A model generated the notes under the pieces. The model did not search any database. It saw only the letters and a list, made by a program, of their open reading frames with translations, and was not told where the DNA came from. From contig NC_020504.1 in assembly GCF_000349325.1 (NCBI RefSeq), positions 124,001 through 188,000 of the forward strand: DNA of 64,000 bases. The letters run 5' to 3'. Positions 25,286 to 34,134 of this stretch are shown here, piece by piece; positions within the stretch are counted from its first letter, which is position 1; every line of letters starts with the position of its first letter. The DNA is from Streptomyces davaonensis JCM 4913. GTDB taxonomy: Bacteria > Actinomycetota > Actinomycetes > Streptomycetales > Streptomycetaceae. Made by a program: the position numbers and the translations under genes.

Positions 25286-26953
25286 TCACCTGGCGTCGAT
25301 CAGGTCGTGCGGCGGTACCTTGACCGTCCGCTTGCCCGGCTCGCCGCCGAGGACGACCTTGCGCAGGGCCACGTTGTTCTTCGTGTTGGTTTCCTGAAGG
25401 CGCTTTGCCGGGTTGGCGATGACCTGGATGTAGTACGTGCCGTTCGGCAGGTCCGTGATATCGAAGGACTGGCCGGGGCGGTACTGGGTGTAGGTGTCGC
25501 CGGAGCCGACGTCGAGGACCTCGCGGACGGAGATGGAGTTCTGCTCGCCGCAGGCGGTCGACAGGTCCGTGTTGTACGGGTGCCAGTTGGCGTTCTTGAC
25601 CGTGTAGTCGACGGCATCGGTGTTGGCCAGGCAGAACGCCTCCTTGCCGCTGCGGACCTCCTTGGTCTGGTCCTCGCTCAGCAGCCGGTAGCTGGCGAAG
25701 TCCGTGAAGTGCCAGTGCTCGTGCCCGATGCGCGGGTCCCACTCCATCGTGCCCGTGGGGGTGTAGCCGACCTGCTTGCCGCTCGCGTCGTAGAAGTACT
25801 GGTAAGCGTCCATCAGGTCCTTGCCGGGGCTGCGGAAGCCGTCCACGACGAGGGGGGCCGGGCCCGCGTTCCAGACGTTGGCGCTGAAGGCGAGGTAGTC
25901 CTTGCCGGGTACGTCGCCGTCCTCGCCGTCGGTGATGGCGATGTCCCAGGCGGGCAGCGAGCGCAGGTCCGGCTTGGGCACGTTCGCCGGGACGCCCGCC
26001 CGGCCGGTGGGCCGCTTGTCGGCGGCCTTCAGCGCGGGCGCGATGCGCGAGCCGTCGGTGTGGCCGCGTCCGTCGCCCAGGTGGTGGGCCAGGCCGCGGT
26101 CTTCGAGCGCGTGCGACAGGGCGCCCGGGGTGGGGGCGTCGGCGCCCCGGGGGCCGTAGTGGTCGCCCGCCGGGCCGCCGGCGTGATGCGCACCGTGGCC
26201 GGAGCGGGCCGTCAGGCCCATGCCCCCGCCCCCGCCGGTCTCCTCACGCACCGTCACCTTGATCGTCGGCCGGTCGTCGGGGATGCCGAACAGGTCCCGG
26301 TACTTCTTCGCGACCCGCACCTTCGCCGTGTACTGGCCGACCGGCAGGTCCAGCGGCTTGTCGTAATCGACGGTGCTGGAGTTGGACGCCCAGCCCTTCT
26401 CCACGCCCCACACCGAGCCCAGCGTGAACGGATTGGTGGGGCAGCTCTCCGGATAGTGGGACCTCGCCGGAGCGTCGGGGCGGATGCGGCCGGAGGCGTT
26501 GTTCGGGCAGAAGGAGCCCTTGGTCTTGGCCACTTCCTGGCCGGCCGCATTCTTGACCGACACCTCAAGGAAGCCGGGCAGGCCGGAGAAGTCCTTCACC
26601 AGGCCGGCGGGCAGAGCCCTGGTCGTGGTCTTCGTGCCGTCCCGCAGGACCTGCTGGGCGACGACGGGATCCTTGTACGACTTACGCTTGACCTTGAACT
26701 CCAGCGGCGCACCGTCGACGGTGACGTACGTCCCCAGGTCCAGAAAGACGCCCCGCTCCCCCTCCCCCTCCCAGCGGTCCAGCGTCACGGCGCTCGAAGC
26801 GGCGATCAGCTTGAGCTTCGGCGTACCGGGCGTGCCCGACTGCGCCGCCCCGGCGCCGGGAGCGGTGGCCGCCACTGCGGCCACGACGGCTAGCGCGGCA
26901 GAAGCGGCGAGTGCCGAGTGTTTCACACGCTTGCGTTGGTGCTGACTGGTCAT
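25286..26953 (-). CDS. Secreted lysyl-oxidase-domain protein
   Basis: A 555-residue exported protein. The signal peptide is a basic stretch (SQHQRKRVKH) plus a hydrophobic core (ALAASAALAVVAAVAA) ending near APGAGAA. A beta-rich N-terminal region follows, then a Gly/His-rich linker (GGGGGMGLTARSGHGAHHAG), then a lysyl-oxidase domain with the copper-binding GHEHWHFTDFASY, and a final beta domain (NGTYYIQVIANPAKRLQETN). Animal relatives oxidise peptidyl lysine to crosslink matrix; bacterial roles are poorly known. ATG 26953 was chosen for the GAGGAACC site just before it and because the signal peptide begins there. Confidence 0.88.
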   Translation of the reverse strand: MTSQHQRKRVKHSALAASAALAVVAAVAATAPGAGAAQSGTPGTPKLKLIAASSAVTLDRWEGEGERGVFLDLGTYVTVDGAPLEFKVKRKSYKDPVVAQQVLRDGTKTTTRALPAGLVKDFSGLPGFLEVSVKNAAGQEVAKTKGSFCPNNASGRIRPDAPARSHYPESCPTNPFTLGSVWGVEKGWASNSSTVDYDKPLDLPVGQYTAKVRVAKKYRDLFGIPDDRPTIKVTVREETGGGGGMGLTARSGHGAHHAGGPAGDHYGPRGADAPTPGALSHALEDRGLAHHLGDGRGHTDGSRIAPALKAADKRPTGRAGVPANVPKPDLRSLPAWDIAITDGEDGDVPGKDYLAFSANVWNAGPAPLVVDGFRSPGKDLMDAYQYFYDASGKQVGYTPTGTMEWDPRIGHEHWHFTDFASYRLLSEDQTKEVRSGKEAFCLANTDAVDYTVKNANWHPYNTDLSTACGEQNSISVREVLDVGSGDTYTQYRPGQSFDITDLPNGTYYIQVIANPAKRLQETNTKNNVALRKVVLGGEPGKRTVKVPPHDLIDAR

Positions 26954-27194
26954 CGGTTCCTCGTCTGCGAGTGCCATGGTCAGTGGCATCGGATCGGACA
27001 GCACATGACCCACCGGTCAACCCCCGGGACCGAGCGGATCTGTGACCAACCCGTGAGAGGGGTAAATGTGGTGTGTGAGTTGCCTGTTGGGCGGACGAAT
27101 TTCGGACCGCGGCAGGTGCGCCCAGCCCTCACACAGCCTTCGGACAAGCCCTCCCGAGAACGTCCGCGCACGCCGGACGCGACCCGACCCACAG

Positions 27195-27310
27195 AAACGA
27201 CGGCACCCCTGCACGTACTGATCGCCGATGACGAGTTGGACGCCGGAGAGGCCGCGGGCGATGAGCGAGCGCAGGAAGGCGAGCCAGCCTCTGGGGCCAG
27301 GGCGTGCTGA
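27195..27310 (-). pseudogene. IS256/Mutator-type transposase scrap
   Basis: The minus strand reads GWLAFLRSLIARGLSGVQLV followed by IGDQYVQG. It matches the IS256 core FLRSLKARGLxGVQLVISDAH around the second catalytic Asp. Both flanks are unrelated sequence, so only about 35 codons remain. Confidence 0.6.
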
Positions 27311-27400
27311 CCGAGCCAGTGCGAGCCGCCCTGCGAGGCACCCACAGTTCGCTGCGCTGGACACCCGATCTCGTGGCCGCCAAGGACCAGCGAGGTGATT

Positions 27401-27574
27401 CCGCGGCGCTGGGTCGTCGAGCGGGCCTTCGGCCGGCTCATGCATCACCGCCGCCTGGCCCGCGATTACGAAACCCGCCCTCACCGCTCCGAAGCCATAA
27501 TCCACGTCGCGATGATCGACCTCATAAGCCGCAGACTCACCCGCGAATCCACCCCGAACTGGCGCGACACCTGA
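27401..27574 (+). pseudogene. IS5-family transposase C-terminal scrap
   Basis: Fifty-seven codons read PRRWVVERAFGRLMHHRRLA, RDYETRPHRSEAIIHVAMID and LISRRLTRESTPNW before TGA. WVVERAFGRL holds the catalytic Glu of IS5-type DDE transposases. The upstream catalytic regions are missing. It sits beside the IS256 scrap, marking a hot spot for insertions between the lysyl-oxidase and hydrolase genes. Confidence 0.75.
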
Positions 27575-27613
27575 ACCTCGAACCGAACAACCCCGCCGGG
27601 ACAAAACGCTCTT

Positions 27614-28540
27614 TCAGCTCCCGCTGGACGGCTCCTCCACGGTGGCCGGCGGTGGGCCGTTGCGGAGTTCTTCGCGCCACACCGAACGGTCGTAGTCCGC
27701 AGGGTCGGTGGTGTGCAGGAAGTCCAGCACCACTTTGGCGAACCGGTCGGGCTCATGGTGGTGGGGGAAATGGCCGGACGCCTCGAAGATCTCCAGCCGG
27801 CTGTCGGTCAGCGCCTCGTGCGCTGCCGCCGCGTGCGACACCGGGATGATGCTGTCCCGCCCGCCCCAGATGATCAGCGTGGGCAGATGCCGCGCCAGGT
27901 AGCCCCGGTCGAGCATGGTGATGTGCTGGCCGCGCAGATCCACCGCCGCCCGGATCGTGCGCAGGAAGGCGCGCCGGGCAGCGGCGTCGGCGAAGCGCCG
28001 GTAGCGGTCCATGACATAGGGCAGATCCGGGCCGAAGCCCCCGCTGCCGACCAGCCGGACGAGCGGTTCGGCGATCGCGGCCACCGTCTGGGCCAGGGGC
28101 GAGGTGAGCAGATACATCCCGGCGAACGCCCCCGGCCCCGCGGCCACCCGGAACATCGGATGCACCTCCGGCCCCATGCCCGCGCTGCTGACCAGCACCA
28201 GCCGCTCGCACCGCTCGGGGAACTGGTAGGCGAACTGCATCGCCACTCCGCCACCTAGTGAGTGCCCGACAACGCTGACCCGGTCCACTCCGAGCACCGT
28301 CAGCAGATCCCTCATCCCGCAGGCGTACGCGGCGATGGAGTAATCAGCCCGCGGCCGAGCGGACTCGCCGTGCCCGAGCAGATCGGGGGCGATGACGGTG
28401 TAGTGCTCGGCCAGCGCGGGCATCACCTCCGACCAGGTCTCGGAGCTGTCCGCGATTCCGTGCAGGAGAAGCAGCGGCGGCCCGTCCCCCTCTATCCGGT
28501 AGGCCCGCCGGTAGCCGTGCACCTCTCGGTACTGAACCAC
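27614..28540 (-). CDS. Alpha/beta-fold hydrolase
   Basis: About 308 residues. The oxyanion region is LLLLHGIADSSETW, the nucleophile elbow GHSLGGGVAMQFAYQFPERC with its Ser, the acid LIIWGGRDSIIPVSH, and the base His ASGHFPHHHEPDRF, giving a complete triad. It is of the epoxide-hydrolase/esterase superfamily abundant in Streptomyces; substrate unknown. I place the start at GTG 28540 because relatives begin at GAVVQYREVHGYRRAY; the frame is open for 48 more codons upstream but that part is arginine-rich and poorly conserved. Confidence 0.85.
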   Translation of the reverse strand: MVQYREVHGYRRAYRIEGDGPPLLLLHGIADSSETWSEVMPALAEHYTVIAPDLLGHGESARPRADYSIAAYACGMRDLLTVLGVDRVSVVGHSLGGGVAMQFAYQFPERCERLVLVSSAGMGPEVHPMFRVAAGPGAFAGMYLLTSPLAQTVAAIAEPLVRLVGSGGFGPDLPYVMDRYRRFADAAARRAFLRTIRAAVDLRGQHITMLDRGYLARHLPTLIIWGGRDSIIPVSHAAAAHEALTDSRLEIFEASGHFPHHHEPDRFAKVVLDFLHTTDPADYDRSVWREELRNGPPPATVEEPSSGS

Positions 28541-29230
28541 AGCGCCGATTCTGGACTGCGGACGTTTCCGGGCCGCTAACCCGTGATGTGCACAGTGTGC
28601 CCGCTCCCACTGGGCGAACCCGTGGGTGTGCTGCAACAGGAGCGCGAGGATCGGACGTTCCGGTACGTCGGCTCCCGTCAACATCGAGTACGGCAGAGTG
28701 CCCGCCCAACCCCCAGAAAGACGAGCCGGAGCACCAAGGGAATCAACTGCCCTGCAGCATCACCCTATTTGCTGGTGGCGCCGGTCGCCGCATCATGGAC
28801 TCATGCGCACAGGGACGAACCGCGGCCCGGACTTCGGCAGTTGCGGCGACGAGGGCACCGCCGCCGACGCGGATCTGGTCGACTTCCGCCTGGGGCCCGC
28901 GCTCTCCAGCGCCTGCCGGCTCGTCTCCAGCAGCAGGCGCTGTTGGGTACCGGTCATGGCGGTGATCGTCGGCTCGGCCACCAACCACGACGGGCGCTCG
29001 GGCGGCCTGACCCCCTGGCCAACCGGCGCTCCCACCACGCGCCCAGCTCGCTGTGCGGCGTAGAGGTCGGGGTCTTCGTCGGCTCCGCCACCAGCGACTT
29101 GTCCTCGGCCAGCAGGGCGGCGCGCAAGGCGGCTCGTTCTCCCATGCGGGCGGTGAGGAAGGGCATTCCGTCTCCCCGGCCGGCAGGGCGCCCGGGGAGG
29201 TCCGGCACGGCGTCCTGTCTGGCACCGTTC
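28541..29230. other. Gap without a supported gene, right flank of the IS607-type element
   Basis: About 690 bases. Short stretches resemble ketosynthase sequence on either strand (QQRLLLETSRQALESAG minus; AVIVGSATNHDGRSGGLT plus), but they are antisense to each other and lack flanking similarity, so no gene is called. Part of the region near 29200 should contain the right end of the IS element. Confidence 0.35.
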
Positions 29231-30868
29231 CTAATCAGTGAGCAGGAGTGAGTCTTGGACCCAGCCCTGGTCACTGCGGACATCCCGAACGGTTTTGGAT
29301 GTCCTGGTCGCCCGCGTTCGCTCCGCGTCCGGCTGCACGGATCGTGTCCGTGGTCCGGGCATGCGGGGGCGGGTTTCCTCACGCCTGCGGTCACGCGGTC
29401 GGGCCTGGGCGGTCCGATGCCCCTGCACATCACTCTGGTGTGCAGGGGGCGGTGTCGTCCGTCGCCGGATCGCGTGTCCGAGGGCGCGCCTACCGATCGC
29501 CACCGAGGCGGCGGCGTGTCGGGAAGTCTTACGGTTTTTGCTGGTCAGCGGTTTCTGCCAGTGCTGTGCGCCCCACATCGAGGTGTAGGCGGGATCGACG
29601 GCGATCACGCTGATTCCGGCCTCCGCGCACATCGACAGCAGGCGGGCGCGGAGGCGGCCGGTGGGGATGCCGGAGACGAGCTGCCGGAACTTCTTGTTCC
29701 GGCCGTGCTTCTCGCGGGTTGTGGAGTCGGTGAAGTCGAGGTCTTCGATGGCGATGGCCTGCACGCCCGTCGTCTTGGCCCAGTGCAGAAGCCGGGTGAG
29801 GGCGTGGCGGAGCTGCGCGTCCCGGTGGTCGGCGGTGCCGGTGAGGTCGTAGTCGATGCGGCGGGGGCTGCCGGTCGGGTTGCCGTGCTCGTCGAGCAGC
29901 CACGCGGCCAGATGGTCCGCGTTCGTGTCGACATCGATCACACCGTCGGGGCGCAGGGCGTCCAGCGGGATCACGGGGAGGTCTTTGCGGGTCCAACTGG
30001 CGTCGAGGTACCAGCGGTCACGGGTCACGTCGAGGTGGATGCGGTAGGCCACGGCCCGGTTCTCTTCGATCCGGTCGCGCCACTCCTCGCCACGGTGCGG
30101 GAACGACACCTTCGCGGCGAGGACGTACCGTCCGCGCTTCGCATTGGCCAGATCAGCAAGCGGCGCCGGAAGTTTGATGCTGATCTCGCCGTCGGGGGTG
30201 ACGCGGATCGTCTCGTTGCCGTGCCGTTTGCCGGACTCGCCGTCAGCGGTCAGAAACCAGCGGGTGGCCTCCCACTGCTGACGCCAGGCGGTCTCGGTCA
30301 GCTGGGCCGCGTCCAGGTTGTGGCGGGTGTTGAGGAGTCGCCTGCCGCCGCGTACGACGGAGACACGCCCGGCTTCACGCTCGGCGCGTACCTGCTCGTA
30401 GCGGTCTTCGAGGATGGCCAGGCGGCGGGTCTTGGCGAACCACTCGCCCTTGGAGCGGTAGCCGCCGGGCTTCCCCTTGCAGCCCGTCTCCCCGATCGGC
30501 AGCGACAGCCGGTGCCGCACCGTCGCGATGCCGGTGTCCAGCGATTGCAGGTGAGCGTGTTGGGCGCGGCGGGACAGGCCCCACTGGTCGTGGGTGTTGG
30601 AGGTGACCGAACCCGCCCACCGCGATGACGAGGCGGCCGTCAGCTCCCGCTTCCGCTCAGCCCACGTATCGGTGGAATGGTCCAGGCCGTCACGGCAGCG
30701 GCGGGCCAGATCCGCGGAAGCCAGCCGACCCATGTGAGCGCCCACGGCCCGCAAGACCTGCTCATCTTGCACAGTGAAGCCCTTGAGCCGGTCCCGGATG
30801 CTGACACCGGACGGGCCGTCGGCGACAAACGGCCGGGCAATCTGCCTCAGCGGCTTCTTCTCAGCCAT
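29231..30868 (-). CDS. tnpB: TnpB-type RNA-guided nuclease homologue
   Basis: A 545-residue TnpB-like protein. The RuvC-I region is VIDVDTNADHLAAWLLDEHG with Asp, RuvC-II is AIAIEDLDFTD with Glu, and VIAVDPAYTSMWGAQHW follows. No CxxC zinc knuckle is visible. The RuvC-III position reads SRHAAASVAIGRRALGH, where I would look for an Asp and see none, so cleavage activity is uncertain. The tail from about residue 470 is basic and low complexity and probably overlaps the guide RNA. ATG 30868 overlaps the end of tnpA by 8 bases. Confidence 0.85.
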   Translation of the reverse strand: MAEKKPLRQIARPFVADGPSGVSIRDRLKGFTVQDEQVLRAVGAHMGRLASADLARRCRDGLDHSTDTWAERKRELTAASSSRWAGSVTSNTHDQWGLSRRAQHAHLQSLDTGIATVRHRLSLPIGETGCKGKPGGYRSKGEWFAKTRRLAILEDRYEQVRAEREAGRVSVVRGGRRLLNTRHNLDAAQLTETAWRQQWEATRWFLTADGESGKRHGNETIRVTPDGEISIKLPAPLADLANAKRGRYVLAAKVSFPHRGEEWRDRIEENRAVAYRIHLDVTRDRWYLDASWTRKDLPVIPLDALRPDGVIDVDTNADHLAAWLLDEHGNPTGSPRRIDYDLTGTADHRDAQLRHALTRLLHWAKTTGVQAIAIEDLDFTDSTTREKHGRNKKFRQLVSGIPTGRLRARLLSMCAEAGISVIAVDPAYTSMWGAQHWQKPLTSKNRKTSRHAAASVAIGRRALGHAIRRRTTPPPAHQSDVQGHRTAQARPRDRRREETRPRMPGPRTRSVQPDAERTRATRTSKTVRDVRSDQGWVQDSLLLTD

Positions 30869-31460
30869 GCTCGGCAGCCTCCAGCGCCTTCTTGGCGCGG
30901 TTTTTCGCCGACCTCCGGCCGTACAGGCGGGCACAGAACGACGTCAGCACATCCACGATGTCCTGCACCAGGTCGTCTTCGACCTCACCGTCATCCAGCA
31001 CCACCAGGCGACGCCCGGTCGCGAACAGGACGGCCTCGACGAGTTCGACGTTCATTCGGCCGAGACGGTCCTTGTACTCGACCACGACCGTGGTCACGGC
31101 GGGGTCGGCCAGCAACCGCTTCGCCTTCGGCCGGGCACCGTTCATTCCCGAGGCGATCTCCGCTTCCACCCGCACGACGCGGTGACCGGCCTTGGCCGCC
31201 CACTGCGACAACCGGGCAACCTGACGCTCCAGATCAGCCTTCTGGTCATGGGAGGAGACACGGGCGTACAGGCCGAGACCACCGACCGCCTCCGGCGCCG
31301 CGGCAGCGTCGATGTTCACCAGGATCGTGCGTGGCCCGACCCGCTCAGCCGGTACCGGAAGCGTCCCCTCACGGAACCAGCGATACGCGGTCTGCGGATG
31401 CACGCCCTGCGCCTTCGCCCACTCCGTCAGATTCACACTCCAACAACGACACTCACTCAT
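30861..31460 (-). CDS. tnpA: IS607-family serine recombinase
   Basis: A 199-residue transposase. The N-terminus is a MerR-like DNA-binding unit (NLTEWAKAQGVHPQTAYRWF, REGTLPVP). The resolvase domain starts GLGLYARVSSHDQKADLERQ with the catalytic Ser at 69/70 and continues VVVEYKDRLGRMNVELVEAV. It cuts and joins the element through a serine-linked intermediate. Length and motif order are normal, and no damage is seen. Confidence 0.9.
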   Translation of the reverse strand: MSECRCWSVNLTEWAKAQGVHPQTAYRWFREGTLPVPAERVGPRTILVNIDAAAAPEAVGGLGLYARVSSHDQKADLERQVARLSQWAAKAGHRVVRVEAEIASGMNGARPKAKRLLADPAVTTVVVEYKDRLGRMNVELVEAVLFATGRRLVVLDDGEVEDDLVQDIVDVLTSFCARLYGRRSAKNRAKKALEAAEHG

Positions 31461-31539
31461 GCATGGTTACGCTCACTCACCCGACTTCGAGAACCAGCAG
31501 TTGACAACCCCCATGCGGGGGCCGGAGACCTGACCCGGG

Positions 31540-31850
31540 GCGACCGTCCGCGCCACACGCGAGACCGAGGCGTGGCTGCGCCCGTGGTTCGAGGACCTAT
31601 CCTCGCCCAACTGCCGCCCAACCCCCTTCATACTGCTGGACGCCGCGCAGCACGATCCCGAGCTCGCCAATGCCGCCGGAAGGCCCTTGTGTCCCAGCTC
31701 AGCGGCTTCGTCACCGAACTTCTCCAACAGGTCGGCCAAGCACGCCGGTTCTCCGTCTTCCCCGACGGCCCCACGCCATGGGCAGGGCAGCGCTTCCTCA
31801 CCATCCGCAACAGGAAGGTCCAGCGACAGCTCTTCGACCCTGCCGCGTTG
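31540..31850 (+). pseudogene. Decayed gene of unknown family
   Basis: Two neighbouring frames read like protein: ETEAWLRPWFEDLSSPNCRP and PFILLDAAQHDPELANAAGR, then in another frame LVSQLSGFVTELLQQVGQAR and RFSVFPDGPTPWAGQRFLTI. Composition suggests former coding DNA with a frameshift near 31680. I do not recognise the family. It directly adjoins the left side of the IS607-type element. Confidence 0.35.
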
Positions 31851-32098
31851 TGCCGATGCGGCACCGCACGACGCGGGCCTACCGGCTTCCCTCGCAATGG
31901 AGTGCCGACCGCCACTGCGGGCGCTTCCTCCTCGGCCAAAGCCTCCAGACATAGCTCGAGCCCGATCACTCGCCGCCTGAGGACCTCTTCGGCGTCAGCC
32001 AAGTCCGCCTGCACCCGCTTGAGTTCGGCATCGCGCTCCTCCACCCGCACCATCGCGGCCTTCCGCCGCGCTTCCAGAACCGCTCGCATCGATGGCAT
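31850..32098 (-). pseudogene. Coiled-coil gene fragment (N-terminal)
   Basis: From ATG 32098 the minus strand reads MPSMRAVLEARRKAAMVRVE, ERDAELKRVQADLADAEEVL and RRRVIGLELCLEALAEEE, a heptad-rich coiled coil typical of a small uncharacterised Streptomyces protein. After about 80 codons it runs into sequence antisense to the plus-strand relic and stops being convincing. Probably a truncated gene. Confidence 0.45.
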
Positions 32099-32523
32099 CC
32101 GACGCCCCCACGACAGCCCGATCAGCAACGCCTCGAGGCTTCCGTGGCTTCCGTGGCAGTCGCAATCCCACGTCTGAACGGCGGAATCCGCACACGAGGT
32201 TCGGAAAGAGAACGACCTCTGACGGGGGCCACATTGGGAAGCTGCCCTCGCCTCCCTCCATGTCGCGCCGGCCCGGGTCGGTCCAGGGCGCCGCCGACCG
32301 ACGAGGCAAGGCTGAAGCAGGTGGCATCCCTGGGGCGGGTGTGCGCCTGAGCGGCGGCGACCAGCCGCTGCGCCGAGCTGCCGCGCAAGCCCTCTCAGGC
32401 GGTCAGACCTCCACGCATTGTCAGGGCCCCCGCACCGGTCTAGGCTCCGTCGGTGCGGGAGGTCCTCAGCAAGGGTGCCGGGGCTGAACTCCGCGGACGC
32501 CGCGTAATCCCCGGAGGTGCCCT
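32099..32523. other. Gap; leader of the AmiC-like gene
   Basis: About 425 bases with no recognised gene. A short direct repeat CTTCCGTGG occurs twice in tandem near 32140-32157. The last bases carry a GGAGG ribosome site (32512-32516) for the gene starting at 32524. Promoter elements could not be assigned with confidence. Confidence 0.4.
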
Positions 32524-33606
32524 GTGCACTCGACGGCAGCACACCTGTCCCCGAGCCGCCGGGACGTGCTCCTGGTGGCACTCGTGATCCCCCTCCGCGG
32601 ACCGGCCGGCATCTTCGGACTGTCCTGCGAGCTTTCGGCGCAACTGGCCGCGGAGGAACTCAACGCCGGGGGCGGCATCCTGGACCGGGAGGTACGGCTG
32701 GTCGTCGTGGACGGCGGCGCCGCACCCCGGCAGGTCGCGGACGAGGTGGCCGGCCTGGTCGCGCTCGGCGCGGTCGACGCGGTCGTCGGCTGGCACGACT
32801 CCGCGGTACGCCAGGCGCTGGCACCGCGGATCGCCAACCGGGTGCCGTACATCTACACCGCCCAGTACGAGGGTGGCGAGGAGACTCCCGGCGTCTTCCT
32901 CACCGGGGAGACGGACATCCAGCAACTCGCTCCGGCGATGAGGTTGTTGGCCGAGTCCACGGGTGTGCGCCGCTGGTGCACGGTGGGCAGTGACTACGTC
33001 TGGCCGCGGGTGACCGCACGTACCGCGCGCCGGTTCGCCGGCGAGTGCCGCGGCAGCGTGGTGGACGAGGTGTTCGTGCCCCTGGACACCGCGGAGTTCG
33101 GCCCCGTGGTGCGCCGGGTCGAGGCATGCGGGGCGGACGCGGTACTGATGCTGCTGCTCGGGGACGACGCGGTGCGCTTCAACCGGGCGTTCACCGCGGC
33201 GGGCCTGCATCAGCGGTGCGTACGGCTGAGCACGCACATGGACGAGAACCTGCTGCTCGCCTCCGGCGCGGAGGCGTCGGAGGGACTGTGGGCGGCGGCC
33301 GGGTACTTCGACTCCCTGATGACCTCGGAGAGCCTGTCCTTCGGCCACCGTTACGCCCGCCGCTTCGGTGACGAGGCGCCGGTCGCGGGGAGTCTCGGCG
33401 AGTCCTGTTTCGAGGGCTTCCTGCTGCTCGGCGCGCTCGCCGAACGGCGCGGCTCGCTGGGCGTTTCGGCGCCGGCGGGCCCGGACGAGACGATCTGCTA
33501 CGAGGGCCCCCGGGGCGCCCTGCGGCTGCGGGGCAACCATCTCGAACAACGGCTGTATCTCGCCCGGGCGGACGCCCTGGACTTCGAGATCACCGCTCAG
33601 CTCTGA
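32524..33606 (+). CDS. AmiC/UrtA-like ligand-binding protein without export signal
   Basis: A 360-residue type I periplasmic-binding-protein fold of the amide/urea-binding group: VALVIPLRGPAGIFGLSCEL, AAEELNAGGGILDREVRLVV, VPYIYTAQYEGGEETPGVFL and VGSDYVWPRVTART. It resembles the substrate-binding protein two genes downstream (same TAQYEG-type and GSDYV motifs), but has no signal peptide or lipobox. That is the pattern of AmiC, the cytoplasmic amide sensor of Pseudomonas. I infer a sensing role with the adjacent MarR protein. GTG 32524 follows GGAGG by 7 bases. Confidence 0.82.
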   Translation: MHSTAAHLSPSRRDVLLVALVIPLRGPAGIFGLSCELSAQLAAEELNAGGGILDREVRLVVVDGGAAPRQVADEVAGLVALGAVDAVVGWHDSAVRQALAPRIANRVPYIYTAQYEGGEETPGVFLTGETDIQQLAPAMRLLAESTGVRRWCTVGSDYVWPRVTARTARRFAGECRGSVVDEVFVPLDTAEFGPVVRRVEACGADAVLMLLLGDDAVRFNRAFTAAGLHQRCVRLSTHMDENLLLASGAEASEGLWAAAGYFDSLMTSESLSFGHRYARRFGDEAPVAGSLGESCFEGFLLLGALAERRGSLGVSAPAGPDETICYEGPRGALRLRGNHLEQRLYLARADALDFEITAQL

Positions 33607-34039
33607 CCTGTTCCGAGCCGCGCTCCAGCAAGAACTCCAGCCGCGCAAGGCCGTCCGCCAGTTCCTGTACGCCGAACAGCTCGCCCAGCACCTGCTCGTG
33701 CACTCGCTGCGCCGGCACCGACACGGCACGGTGCCGGGTCCGGCCGCGGGCGGAGAGGTAGACCAGCACGCGCCGGCCGTCCCCCGGGTCCTTGCGGCGG
33801 TAGACCAGGGCCGCCGACACCATCCGGTCGACCAGCTTGGTGAGGCTGGGCGCGGGCATCAGGGCGTAGGAGGCGATGTCGGACATGGTGTGTCCGCGGC
33901 TGTCCGAGAGCAGCGCCAGCACCCGCCACTCCTCGACGGAGCAGTGCTCGTCCTCCAGCGCGGCGGCCAGCCGACGGGTCATCAACCGCTCCGCGCTGCT
34001 GAGCAGTCGGGGGAGATCGTGCGGCGGCTCTGACAGCAC
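33590..34039 (-). CDS. MarR-family regulator
   Basis: A 149-residue winged-helix regulator: CSVEEWRVLALLSDSRGHTM, SDIASYALMPAPSLTKLVDR and the wing DPGDGRRVLVYLSARGR. It is convergent with, and overlaps by 17 bases, the AmiC-like gene, and is divergent from urtA. It most likely represses or activates the urt operon in answer to a small ligand. Two palindromes lie in the 392-base spacer, one about 50 bases upstream of its own start. GTG 34039 has GAGGAT upstream. Confidence 0.88.
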   Translation of the reverse strand: MLSEPPHDLPRLLSSAERLMTRRLAAALEDEHCSVEEWRVLALLSDSRGHTMSDIASYALMPAPSLTKLVDRMVSAALVYRRKDPGDGRRVLVYLSARGRTRHRAVSVPAQRVHEQVLGELFGVQELADGLARLEFLLERGSEQVRAER

Positions 34040-34088
34040 TTCGATCCTCCTCGGCAGGCCACGAAGAAGCGGCTCACAGCGCCGACCC

Positions 34089-34107
34089 TACCTCCCTTCG
34101 GGAGGTA
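34089..34107. promoter_or_regulatory. Palindrome TACCTCCC-TTC-GGGAGGTA, candidate MarR operator
   Basis: An 8-base arm and its exact complement are separated by 3 bases. The size (19 bp) and position, 50 bases upstream of marR and between divergent genes, suit a MarR-dimer operator. A hairpin function is an alternative. Confidence 0.5.
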
Positions 34108-34114
34108 CTTTCCA

Positions 34115-34134
34115 GGGGAAGTAAGCCCTTCCCC
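34115..34134. promoter_or_regulatory. Second palindrome GGGGAAG-N6-CTTCCCC
   Basis: Seven-base perfect arms with a TAAGCC spacer, 7 bases after the first palindrome. It could be a second operator half-turn or a binding site for another regulator of urtA. Confidence 0.4.

Larger units (their letters stand above)
29200..31500 (-). mobile_element. IS607-type insertion sequence (tnpA serine recombinase + tnpB)
   Basis: Two overlapping genes, a serine recombinase with an N-terminal MerR-like helix-turn-helix and a TnpB protein, define an IS607-type element. IS607 elements lack long terminal inverted repeats, so the outer limits given are only estimates around the two genes. The RNA guide of TnpB would be expected from the 3' end of tnpB and the adjoining right end of the element (about 29150-29400, minus strand). 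Confidence 0.8.

Noticed and set aside
24779..26893. A 704-codon plus-strand frame opposite the lysyl-oxidase gene
   Set aside because: Val/Arg/Gly-rich shadow; the minus-strand gene has a signal peptide, copper motif and ribosome site.
28800..28970. Ketosynthase-like stretches on both strands (QQRLLLETSRQALESAG minus; AVIVGSATNHDGRSGGLT plus)
   Set aside because: The two matches are antisense to each other, so at least one is chance, and neither is flanked by other ketosynthase motifs such as the Cys or His active-site regions.
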